Shown here: one piece after another, positions 12,893 to 22,763 of the stretch
Numbering within the stretch: position 1 is the first letter of the stretch
Layout: each line of letters begins with the position of its first letter
NCBI GenBank assembly: GCA_015680685.1
Contig: MNCI01003059.1
Location: 590,083-654,082 of the forward strand
Reading direction: 5' to 3'
Length of the DNA: 64,000 nucleotides
Source: Gnetum montanum
Taxonomy: Eukaryota; Streptophyta; Gnetopsida; Gnetales; Gnetaceae
Position numbers and translations under genes: made by a program
The notes under the pieces: model-generated
Told to the model about the DNA's origin: nothing
The model's input: the letters and a program-made list of their open reading frames with translations, nothing else
Database searches by the model: none

Positions 12893-13221
12893 TGATGAGT
12901 GACAAGGTACCCCTACGCTCAACCATACAAATACGAGTGTGTATGCACGATCCAGTCAAACTCTGTGAATGGACTAGTTGTGGCACCTAGATAGTTATAC
13001 ATTGATCATAGTTCATTGTCTTTCCACTTGTAATAGTAGTAGCTTTATCATGTATAATTTAGTCTAGAGTGAGGCATATGATGATGTTGTCCTAATTCTA
13101 TGTTATTCCTAATAATAGAAAAGATGAATTGATTAAACTAATAATGGAAGCAAAACATAAATTAGCCTATGGCGATGGTATCTATCCTTACTGTTTGTAC
13201 ATGTCTTAGACTTTGTGGGAT
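12893..13221 (-). repeat. 5' LTR of EA (3' portion only)
   Basis: Begins in + coordinates with TGATGAGTGACAAGGTACCC, the reverse of the LTR end. It matches 4880-5210 over about 330 bp with scattered, mainly transition, differences. Similarity stops at about 13221 ('CTTTGTGGGA'), where E1 post-integrase sequence begins. The U3 part and its target duplication are gone. Confidence 0.8.
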
Positions 13222-13485
13222 GAGTCCATGACATTTTCCCATCCAATAAAATCTATGGTTTTCTTTGTTCTAGGAATTTAAGATCCCTTCCATTAAAGAA
13301 ACTTTTAATCAATTAGTGACCTTGGTAGTTCCAGAATTAGGAAGGATTCAAAGGTTTGTAAAGGGTGTGACTTCAAAGGAACTCAATACTTTGTACTATT
13401 ATACATGCTTGAGTGCTTGAGTGTGTTTCATAGACTTCTTACCATTTCATACCACCCACTAATAGGAAGTCAAATAACATCATTA

Positions 13486-13683
13486 CATGGTGTGGTTCCT
13501 ATCCAAAAAAAATGATGTGAATTCAAAGCACATCTCTTCAACATGAATAATTCCTTGCATGATGTGGTTCCCATTTCAAAAAAATGAAAAAAATGATGGG
13601 AATTCAAAGCACAAGCATGGTGTTGTTCCCATTTCAAAAAAAAATGTAAAAAAAAAAAACAATGGAAATTCAAAGCACACCCC
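13486..13683 (+). repeat. Triplicated hairpin repeat of E1
   Basis: Three head-to-tail copies (13486-13532, 13557-13613, 13615-13683), each running from 'ATGGTGTGGTTCC' through an A-rich loop to 'GAATTCAAAGCACA'. Other elements have one copy. Copy two pairs TTCCCAT with ATGGGAA. Confidence 0.8.
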
Positions 13684-14496
13684 TTAGACAAATAAATGGG
13701 CTACAAGCACTAGTTATGGGACTCGAATACCATGCACCTATGCCTGAAGGTCCCCTCTAACTAAGGCCCTTTCTCTCACTTCAAACTTCTCTTTTCCTCT
13801 CTTTGTGGAATGGTGGTTGTTTTTTTGGAAATACTCTTGTGTCTCGAGTAAGTGGATTGATCTTAGAGTGGCAATGAAAAGTCACTGAAAGCAGTTGGTT
13901 TTGGTTTGGATTGAGGATAGATATTCTTGGATCATTTTAAACATAAATTCCACAAGGGACTTCTTATGACCTCAATTTGGAACTCCATTCCATCTTCTCT
14001 ATCAGCCATCCATGCTGCCATAACTCACCTCATTGATGAGTTCTATGTTATGCTCTATGTCTTGGTCTACTGTGTTGGAATTCTTACATAGATTCTTTCT
14101 GGTTGGTCCTTAACTTCTCAAGATCATTAATTGACTATGGGATCCATGGACTCTCAGTTGAGGTTATGAAAGGGCAAAAAAGGCATGAGCCTACTATGGG
14201 GAGGACCCACATGCATAGCTCTTAGCTTGGTTAGTTAAGGTTCTGTACTTTTGACATTGCCATAATCTTATCTTTCACATATTCCATTGAGTATCCTGGT
14301 TAGTGGTCCTTAACCTTTCATTTCATTCATCCACTAAATCAATTTTTCTTCATTTTCCAAATTTATGAGCTTCAACACCCTCTTCTCATGTTTTCATATT
14401 GTTCTTGATCCTTTATGCTTTCATTTGATCCCAATTTCACCCAAAAATTTCTTGTATTTTGAAAGTTTGACCAAAGTCAATGAAGTTAATAATGGT

Positions 14497-14580
14497 CAAT
14501 GGCTATGTCAACGAGGCCTTGTTGATGTAGCCAACTACATCAACGAGGCCCCATTGATGCAGTGTGTACACACTATATAT
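14497..14580 (+). promoter_or_regulatory. Candidate internal promoter upstream of the E1 extra ORF
   Basis: Repeated motifs of the type 'TTGATGTAGCC' and 'ATCAACGAGGCC' are followed by CTATATATACC (TATA-like, 14572-14580). They resemble the E1 LTR U3, which carries 'TCAATGAGGCCCATTGAC' followed by TATAAATA (18159-18166). The distance to the ORF start at 15040 is 468 bp. Promoter activity is inference. Confidence 0.5.
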
Positions 14581-15039
14581 ACCACCTAGTACTTAGGAAT
14601 TTTTTCATCATTTTCTCTTAACACATGGGGAGTTTTTGTAATTTTTCAAAGCCTAAAACCTTCTAAAGCTCATAAATTCCCAACCGTTTGTCCAAATCAC
14701 TCTATTTTTTGACCCTGCACTTACTAGAGGTAAGATCTTTATCATGGGGGCCACAAATCTTAAGGTTTTTGATGAAATTTTTTTGAAATTTTTTCTAACT
14801 CCCCAAAGGGTTAATAACCTTAATAACATAGAAACATCAATTTTTTTCAAAGATTAACCCTTCCAATAACCTCTAGGATGGTTTATTAATGATAATACAT
14901 AAATAAAATAACAATTGGATTAATTAAATCAGCCATAATAACAACTTAGCCAAAGTGCAACAATCTTTATGAGATAAGGTATCCCAATTATTTTAATGTT
15001 ACACAATGATTGCTAATCCATGGTTTGTTCTTATTACAA

Positions 15040-17844
15040 ATGGCACCAAAATAGAAATGCCTATAGGAAGGATAAACCTTGTGACCACGGGAGAAATAGC
15101 CCAGAGCTAGAAGGGGCCAACAAGGACAAGGCCAAGACTTACTAGAAGCAACCCATGTAAAGGGAGCTCTTTGTGAGAATCCCAAAGTGGAATCTTTTCA
15201 ACAGATTCCAGAAGAAGAAGTGCCAATAAAATAATCCCAAAGAGGAGAAGTTCCTATACTCATGCCAAGGCTTGAGGTTACTTTGACTCAATCCTACCTT
15301 GATATCATTAGGTCTTGAGAAATTCAACAATCCATTCTTCAAGAGATCAACTTTGGGCCATTTTTGGAGAAAGTTCTAGAGGATGTCAAGGCACAACTAC
15401 AAGCCTCTCCCATGTGGCCAATAATCACATCTAGTAGAGAATGGTACATGGGAGAGATATAGCTCTTCTGAAGTAGCCAAAGGCCAAGGTCTATTTTTAA
15501 AATCAAGGACATTCAAGTGTCCTACTCAATAGAAGCTATCAAATAGCTGGCAAAACTATCCACAAAAGCTGATCCTAAGGCTAAGAAAGAGTGGAATTAG
15601 TGATGCTATAGGGTTGACCGTAAGGAGTATGGTGCACTCGCATTAGTGAAGTGAATTTACTTCAAGATTGTGACCTATAACTTCAATCCAATGGTGAGGC
15701 CAAGTAAGGTAACAACCTTCTTTGCCTGAGCATGCACCACTCTAAGCAAGAAATTTCTTGTTAACCTTCCACAACTAATCTACTTAGAGATCAAGAAGCG
15801 CTTTAAGGAGAATGAACATGGAAGGAAGACCTTGCCCTTTCCATGCCTCATCAAAAAATTTTGTAAAAGGGTAGGCATTATTTGCTATTTTAATAATACC
15901 CATGGGCATGCTCCTTTGGCCTCATGGTTAGAGATCATGAAAGAAAAAATGCTAGTGACAACCTAAGAAGAGGAGTAGCTACCACCACCACCCACTCAAG
16001 AAAAAACACTGGAGGCTTGCATAGTCATGGAATGCCTACGCAAAATCTGAGAACAACTCCTGAGTGAACAAGAGCAACAAGAAAGAATGAGTGGGGTAGA
16101 TCCATTTTTGTATCAGCTAGCAATCCTTCACCTTAATGAGGTGGCTCAAATAGTTAGTTAGATGGAGAGGGGTGGTCCAATCTTCTCCGCACAATGAACA
16201 CAGCTATCTACAAGGTTGAATCCTAATTATTGAAAGATGACGGTGTCACTATTCACACCATATATTCATAGAAATCTTTGGGAATGCCACCACTTTCTCA
16301 GTGTGGTTGGAGGAAGGTGAAGAGGTAACTGTCTTGGTGATGCAGTATCATTGGTAGGAAATAGTGGCTGAAGTTGTGGTTGATTGTGTAGTTGAATCAT
16401 TGAATGCACCCACAGGATCTAAACTAGAAGTATCTACACTCTAAGATGTGTAAATGTCTACAGGCATGATCAGAAAAAAATTAGATGTAGTCCAACATGA
16501 AAAGTTGCTGGAACAATAGGTGAGAATTGGGCAATTGACTCTAGACATCTTTGATCTTCCAAAAGACGTCACTACGACCTAGTCAGAGCTGCTTAAAATA
16601 AGGGGAAAATGAATTATTGTAGAGGGGTAACTTGAAGTGGCCCAAGAAGAAACCAACACTTGGCCATGAAGGTTGCCAAATTTCATGCCTGACTTACAGA
16701 TCCTACAATTTTCAGCCTAGTAGTAAAAAGGGATGAAGTTTTCAAATAGCTTCAAGAAAGACTTTAGAAGGCTAAGGAGGAGGCAGTAAAAACCATCTTC
16801 AAATAATCCATAGCTAAAGTTGAAATGCATGTAATTTAGAAGGACTTGAACCAGATGCACCAGGAGAATGAAGCCCTAATCACATAGAACTATCACCTTC
16901 GAAATGTTGATACTCAAAAGGACCAAATGCAAGAATTCATTCATCAATAGCAAGAGTAACTTAATTGAGGAAATTAACCATAGAAAATTAGAATCTATCA
17001 ATGAAGGAAGTGTGTGCCTTGCACCAAAAGTCTATCATCGAAATCACCACTTGGAAGAATGAGGCTTTCAAATTTGAGAATGTGAAGAATCACTACAAGG
17101 ACCAGGTTGGCCTGTAGAAAGAAGTCAATGAGAAACACATCCAGATGGCAAAGACAAAATTGAAAGAAGCCCTTCAGAAACTCTAACAAGGAAAAGAAAT
17201 GTGGCAACCCATCATTGATGGAATCAATGCCTACAACAAAGTGAAGATCTACATAAAGGAGTTGCAAATCAAGGAGATGATAGAGTATATGGAGTTGGCC
17301 AATCTCTAATATGTAAACTTGGTAATGTTGACTGCTAGATGGCTATAGTTAGAGTTGTAACAACAAGCGGTAACTCATATCTATTATACGAGGCTAAGTT
17401 CAAGCACCACAAAGACACCAAGCAAAAGCTTGAGACTACTAATGTTGAACTTGACGTTCTTAGAGCATGATTTAGAGATAAATGATCTATCACTAAGAAC
17501 CTAGCTAGATGGATGAATGACTACTAGGAGTTGAAAGACATAGTTAGGGCATTCAACATTGAATGTAAATAGTTCATTGCCTAGTTCGTCAATGCGAAGG
17601 AGCTATTTCTAGTGATCCTGTGTCCCTGGGATGTACCTATTCCAACCCACATCGGCAAAGCTACATGGATAGTGCATGATCCTAGGAGTAAGGAGGAGAA
17701 AATGAAAGGACTACTAGATTCTTTCCACCTTTCGCTTGAAGTGGCAGAAGTAGTAGGACAACCATAGCCACCTCAAACACCTATGCATGAAGCTGATGAA
17801 GGTCCCTTAGAGCCTCAGGAACCACCACCATTTGGGACTATCTA
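15040..17844 (+). pseudogene. Extra (env-position) ORF of E1
   Basis: A degenerate ORF of about 935 codons starting Met-Ala-Pro-Lys (15040). The stop at 17842-17844 follows 'EGPLEPQE...GTI', a C-terminus shared with E3. N-terminal block near 15590-15880: 'AKKEWN', 'KEYGALALV', 'FNPMVRPSKVTTFF', 'LPQLIYLEIKKRF' and 'TLPFPCLIKKFCKR', resembling the putative plant transposon domain (PF20167) of Athila-type ORFs. From about 16440 to 17560 it is a charged coiled coil, for example 'KEVNEKHIQMAKTKLKEALQ' near 17122. No transmembrane segment or signal peptide is visible. Many TAG/TGA/TAA stops arise from CAG/CGA/CAA. The role is unknown; domain assignment is by eye. Confidence 0.65.
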
Positions 17845-18096
17845 ATCTTCTATAGTAAGATTTACAACATCAAGGAGCGTGCTATCCAGTTTTTGAAGAG
17901 TTGTGTCATAGTGTTTAATTTTGTGTTCTAAACACCACCATTTTTTTTGTAATGTGTGGATCTGTACACCTAAGCACTCCATTTTTTTTCAAGTTAATCA
18001 ATTTATTTTGTTTGAAGAAAAGTTAGTCAATAATCCCATACCTTCCCAATTTTTTAAAATAACTCAAGGATGAGTTTTCATTTAGTTGTGGGGGTA
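17845..18096 (+). other. E1 3' untranslated stretch and polypurine tract
   Basis: Non-coding sequence ending in TTTAGTTGTGGGGGTA (18081-18096), the polypurine tract directly before the LTR start TGATGAGTC. An AT-rich run lies around 17940-18060. Confidence 0.8.
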
Positions 18097-18686
18097 TGAT
18101 GAGTCACGTTCAGTTGGTTGTGTCAATGAGGCCCATTGACACAATGTTGCTTTCTAGCTATAAATACTCATGTGCAGCCACATTTATGGTAATTAGAGAT
18201 TGTAGTTGTAGTAAAACTCTTGTAGTTTTTCCATTTGAAAGTNGCTTCAAGGATAACATGTATTTTCTTGGTAATCCCAACAGTGTTATTGCTTGGTACA
18301 CCCAGTAGCATAGTGCTTGGTCACCCAGCAGTAGATACATGGGTTTAGGATGTGCATGAAAAGTGGGATTGGATGCTTATGTTACAATTAGTTAAATGCT
18401 AGTTAATTAGTTAATATAGCTTAGTTAATCCAATTTCTTTTATCTACATCTTGACCAACAAATTGTAAAACAAAAAATGATAAAAATTGGATGCCTCAGT
18501 TACACTTAACCATACCAACAAATGTCACAAGTGTAATCGGGAAGACAACGATTGACCTTAAGGCTAGATTCACTTCCTAAAGGACTAGTGCACTGGAAAT
18601 GATAAAGTCCATGGAATTTGATAGGATTACACATGAATGCTTTGTGATTCATATGGTTGGACGTAGGGGTACCTCGTTGCTCATCA
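18097..18686 (+). repeat. 3' LTR of E1 (internal segment missing at an N)
   Basis: Runs from TGATGAGTC to CTCATCA. U3 carries 'TCAATGAGGCCCATTGAC' and a TATA box (18159-18166). The N at 18243 joins sequence just downstream of the TATA box to sequence equivalent to position ~210 of the 5' LTR. The polyadenylation region and several hundred bases are therefore absent from the assembly. The hairpin arms TTACACTT (18500-18507) and AAGTGTAA (18529-18536) and the near-end motif CATATGGTTGG (18650-18660) are intact. Confidence 0.85.
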
Positions 18687-19202
18687 TAGATCTACATTTT
18701 TGTAATTTACATTATTCATTTTGTAATTTCTAAGTCCCTGGATGATTTACTGGACCATCCATGGCATCCTGAATTTCATTTTTTAGAGGCCTTACGGATT
18801 CAAGGTTGAGGTTGTTACATTGAATCTTTCAATTTTCCAGTGATTGATTTTTCCAAGTGCAGTATTAGGGAAAATATTAGAGGTGAATTTTCACCAAAAG
18901 GCTAATATTTAGGTATCAAGGGATTCATGGTTTACTATACTATATTTTGAAAAATTTAATCACTTTTTTTGATTTTAATATATCATGAGGGTATATTCAC
19001 TAGAGGTTCTTTGACTTAATTTTTGGTTTATCAACAAGGAAATTTGATAATTTGTATATTTTAGTTTTAAAAATGAGATTTTTATCCACAAGTGATATGG
19101 TTATAAACAAAGCCATGAAACTCACCATTACAATGACAAACATTCATGAGGAATCCTAAGCATGGAAAAGACGAGTAGGTACACCATTATAGGATAAATA
19201 AT

Positions 19203-19392
19203 TCCTACATAGAAGAGTAGGTGCCACATAGAAGATTAGGCACCCCATAGAAGAGTAAGCAACACATAGCATGTGATCCATAGAAGGCACTATAAAGTAG
19301 GTACCACATAGTAGGTGCCACATAGTAGACATCCCATAGTAAGTGCCCCATAGAAGTTACCATATAGCAGGCGCCCCATATAGAGGAGAGCA
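19203..19392 (+). repeat. Minisatellite, unit about 16-18 bp
   Basis: Roughly ten degenerate head-to-tail copies of a unit like 'GTAGGTGCCACATAGAA'. Variants include 'GTAGGTACCACATA' and 'TAAGTGCCCCATAGAA'. Copy lengths vary. No spacer/repeat alternation of CRISPR type. Confidence 0.8.
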
Positions 19393-21179
19393 ATACATAA
19401 TTATTTACATGTAAAATATTTAAGTAAATGGAATTTGAGTAAATGTCCATTTACTTTAAGTTTCACATGTAAATAAGAAATTACCCCTTATTTGGATTCA
19501 ATGGGATGAGTCTCATAAGCTAGTTCTACATAAATTTAAATATAATTTTTCAAATCATGAACAAATTAAGACTTTTTAGCTCTAATGTAAAAACATAACT
19601 TTTCATCTAGACTTGATAATTTAGTTCTATTTTCACCTATTATTTAGTTTTATCATCCTAATAAATTATGAAGACTTTTGAATGCTCAATTTGAAATGCT
19701 TAATTGATTTCTAAAAACATGAAAAATTATAGACTACAACATTTTAGCAATAGTTAAGATTACAATGCCAACAATGCTCAAGTACTAAAAAATTTTTTAT
19801 ATAATTTTTTGGTACTAATATCACTTCTAGCATCTTTATTTGAGCACTCATATTTAGCTCATAAATAATGATTTGGCTCATAAACTCAACATTCAGGAAG
19901 TAGAAAAGTGACTTGCAAATATGATTTTCAAACTTTGCTAGGTAATGGCAAAAGTTTTACTAGGTTGTTAACATAGTAGTATATCTAAATGTGACAATTG
20001 TTATCATTCTTTTAATATATTTTATTATGCATAAAATTCATGTTCATCATATATGAAGATGTTAGGGACATTCGAGAAGCTATGTATTTTGTAAATTTTT
20101 CTCCTTATGTAACTAAGATAATGAATACCATGTCAATGTTTTTTTAAATGTATTCTAGGATCTAATTTTATAATGCATAACAATCATGATTACAGAGCCA
20201 ACTTGCTAAATGTATTCAACATTTTGTCAAAATCATGGCTTTTGTCTTAATTATTATTTGAAAATATTAAATGGTAAGCTTCCAATTTTTCCCATTTTTT
20301 GATTAAAATATAGCACTTTAAGTTTTTATTCGCCAATTTATGAATACTATATATTTTTCTAAAATGAGATTCAACATGTGATTCAAGGAACTTTTAGAAG
20401 ATATTTCATAGACTTTCATGAGGATTCATTAGCCATTCTATAAGAATATAGGAATCCTAGGTTCTTATTTTTTTCCTATTATTACCATATTTGTCTTATG
20501 AGCTATTTATGAGCTATTTATTTGAACTGATCAATACTTCCTATAGTACAAGTAAAAATGTTCACAAAAGTTTTTTTGTTTGGTTTTTTTATTACTACTC
20601 GATTATTCTTATCTTTAATGTTAACTTAATTTTTCATTTCTTAAGCTTCAAATTATTTTTTCTATCGTCAAATTTGACATATTTTTTCTTGAGTAGAAAA
20701 TGATGAGTATTAAATAAATGTCTTTTACGATGATAAAAATTACAAGATTTAGGAAGGTTATATTATGTAATAATCTGAATGCAAGTCTTTCCTCCTACTT
20801 GTAATATCAATTTCTTTTTGTAGTTAAGAAGAATTCTATCAACAAAAAATGTTTATAAGAACCAAATGATGTGGAAATATATTTCATATGCTTAACAGGA
20901 CTTAGAAGAATAAGAATTTGCTATATAGCTCGATGAAAAATCAAGGGAAGATTAAAAATATCTTGACAAAGCATGGAACTATAGAATACTTAGACTAAAC
21001 ACCAAAATTTGGAGTGCACTTATAACTGATCAATACTATATGCTTATATATAAATGAACCTATATCTAGGACACAAAACACAATTAAAATATTATCTAGC
21101 TCAACAAGAAAAAAAAAGAATAGTATTTGACATGAATGATTTAAACATCATGCTTTTGCATCACATCATTTAAATACAA

Positions 21180-21530
21180 AGTAAAATTTTAATTATGAGG
21201 TAGGTAACCTAAGAATTTGAATGAATACATATTGTGTTGTAAGATTAGCAATTAATGAATTATATACATAATCAAAAAGAACATAATCAAGTGTCTTATT
21301 TACAACAACTTCACCATGCTCACCATTTTATAAATTTATATTTTAAGAATCAACAAAAATTTCTACATTAATAGATGAAGTTAAGAATAATTTAAAATCC
21401 TTCACATGGGGTAGATAATCTAGAGAAATCAATTCAGCTAATGAAACCCTAGCCCAATCAACATCCTTTAGCAAATAAAAGTTTGGATTTTCTTTGCATA
21501 ATAAATTCAAACATTCTATTATACTTTTGT
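21180..21530 (-). pseudogene. Unidentified coding-like remnant
   Basis: One minus-strand frame stays open for more than 50 codons (about 21525 down to 21360) with a balanced amino-acid mix, for example 'YLLKDVDWARVSLAELISLD', unlike the surrounding AT-rich noise. After two stops it continues in the same frame with 'GEHGEVVVNKTLDYVLFDYV' to about 21200. I do not recognise the family. It could be a transposon-derived protein, a pararetroviral fragment or a decayed host exon. Neighbours give no hint. Confidence 0.3.
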
Positions 21531-22427
21531 CAATACATTATTTAATCTATTTAATTTAAATCATATCTTACTAGATTATGTCTTTGAAAAATTTTTCAAA
21601 CTCATGAAATATTAATTATTACTATATAAATTTATCAAACATAATAAAATCAACTCATGTTATCTATACATTATGCATAATTTTTCAAGATAATAAACTT
21701 GGTATTGTTATGTTGTTTATGATTCTATTAAGATGAGAATATAATTAATATTTATAATCATCTTATTTCATATCTATCCATGGCTAAATGGATCTTATGT
21801 AGAGATTTCAATATCAATGAAGATGCTACAAATTAAATAAGCAAGAAGTTAATATTAGTGCTATTTCCATTGAGAATCTCTCAATAAAATGAATTAGTTT
21901 TACATCTTAGTATTATGGATTATACAATAAATAAGAAAAATAGTAGCAAATGTAAACATGATTCCTATATATGTTGTAACTCTTTATTGATTTATCAAAT
22001 TTTATCTAAAGATACTTGTTAAGCTTTAAGTATACCTATCTAGAAAATTTTATAATGTCACTTAACAATATTAGAAAAATAACTTTAAAATAAAAAATTC
22101 AAGACCAAAATTTAACATTGACATCCAAAAAATCTATAAGAAAGATTAGAGAAAAGACCCTTAAGAATATTTGGAATCAAACAATTTGACAAAAGCAATT
22201 CTAATTACATCAAGTTCAAGGACAAGCCTTAGTATAAAATCCTACTATATATTTGTTACAAGCGTAATGCCAATTAAAGTTATTATGATTGAAAAAAATT
22301 AAACTTATTATTACTACAATACAAGATAAATTTGCAATTACTTGTATGTGTTTTAGATCATTATGTGAAGTTTACAAGACAAATGATGAATAACCCAACA
22401 ACTAGATGCTTGGAGAGGAGAGAACTA

Positions 22428-22703
22428 AGACACATAACAACACATCTCAACCTTAATATTTAAGATACAAGATGCATTACATCAAATAGATTGAGCAATC
22501 ATAACTGTAAGTAACAATTATAACTTAGTATTAACAAATAGATTAACAAATGTCAACAAATAAGTGAAAAATGATATGACATCATGATGGTAGGACATGA
22601 CGATGGTGTAAATACATAATGTTCATAGTATACATGGTGAAATGGATAAAATATAAATCAAAAACATAATAAGAAGTTTCTACAAGAAGTAATATTTTTA
22701 ACA
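22428..22703 (-). repeat. Candidate 3' LTR of the copia remnant
   Basis: Similar to 26262-26490 over about 230 bp (shared blocks such as 'TGCATTACATCAAATAGA' versus 'TTGCATCAAATAGAATT'). In element sense it begins TGTTAAAAATATTAC, right after a purine-rich tract. The far end is not sharply defined. Confidence 0.55.
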
Positions 22704-22763
22704 CCCTTCGTTACAACCCTAAAATAAATGGAATATAGGCACACTCTAAGATATATAATCCAA

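Larger units (their letters stand above)
4880..13221 (-). mobile_element. EA: non-autonomous Athila-like element, gag plus extra ORF without pol
   Basis: This minus-strand element is inserted in the RT of E1. In element direction (right to left) it has a truncated 5' LTR (12893-13221), primer site (12874-12891), gag (12767 to about 10570), a short junction at about 10240, a non-coding block, the extra ORF (8609 to about 5890), a polypurine tract and a complete 3' LTR (4880-5710). No protease, RT, RNase H or integrase signature is present between gag and the post-integrase block. It must have depended on proteins from related copies. Its gag N-terminus differs from E1, E3 and E4, so it represents another subfamily. 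The upstream part of its 5' LTR is lost at 13221. Confidence 0.8.
13222..15039 (+). other. Post-integrase non-coding block of E1
   Basis: No gene is visible. The block is colinear with the plus-strand E4 region 48541-49200 and with the reverse complements in E3, E5 and E7. It contains three hairpin-like repeats (13486-13683), the conserved 'GGGCTACAAGCACTAGTTAT' block near 13690, a U3-like motif array with a TATA-like box (14497-14580), and a polypurine-like 'ATCATGGGGGCCACAAA' (14741-14757). It ends at the start codon of the extra ORF. Such leader conservation in otherwise decayed elements suggests a former function. Confidence 0.7.
1..18686 (+). mobile_element. E1: Athila-like Ty3/gypsy element, split by EA and internally deleted
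   Basis: This plus-strand element shows, in order, a partial 5' LTR (1-642), primer site, gag, protease and the front of RT. At 4880 it is interrupted by the minus-strand element EA. From 13222 the post-integrase block, the extra ORF, the polypurine tract and a 3' LTR follow. The two LTR pieces are nearly colinear, which links the halves as one insertion. The end of RT, RNase H and integrase are missing, as is the distal part of EA's 5' LTR, so a deletion spans the right EA junction near 13221. Its 5' end lies outside the window. Assigning both halves to one element is inference from LTR similarity and order. Confidence 0.75.
18687..22427. other. AT-rich flank with no recognisable gene
   Basis: Very AT-rich sequence right of E1. 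Apart from the minisatellite (19203-19392) and a coding-like remnant on the minus strand (about 21180-21530), I recognise nothing. Small open runs here, such as 20491-20703, are Phe/Tyr/Leu-rich products of T-rich DNA and look like chance. Confidence 0.6.

Noticed and set aside
14365-14589. A 74-codon plus-strand frame before the E1 extra ORF
   Set aside because: It overlaps the U3-like array and TATA box and has no counterpart in E3 or E5.
19203-19392. Possible CRISPR-like array
   Set aside because: Units are contiguous with no unique spacers and the context is a plant genome.
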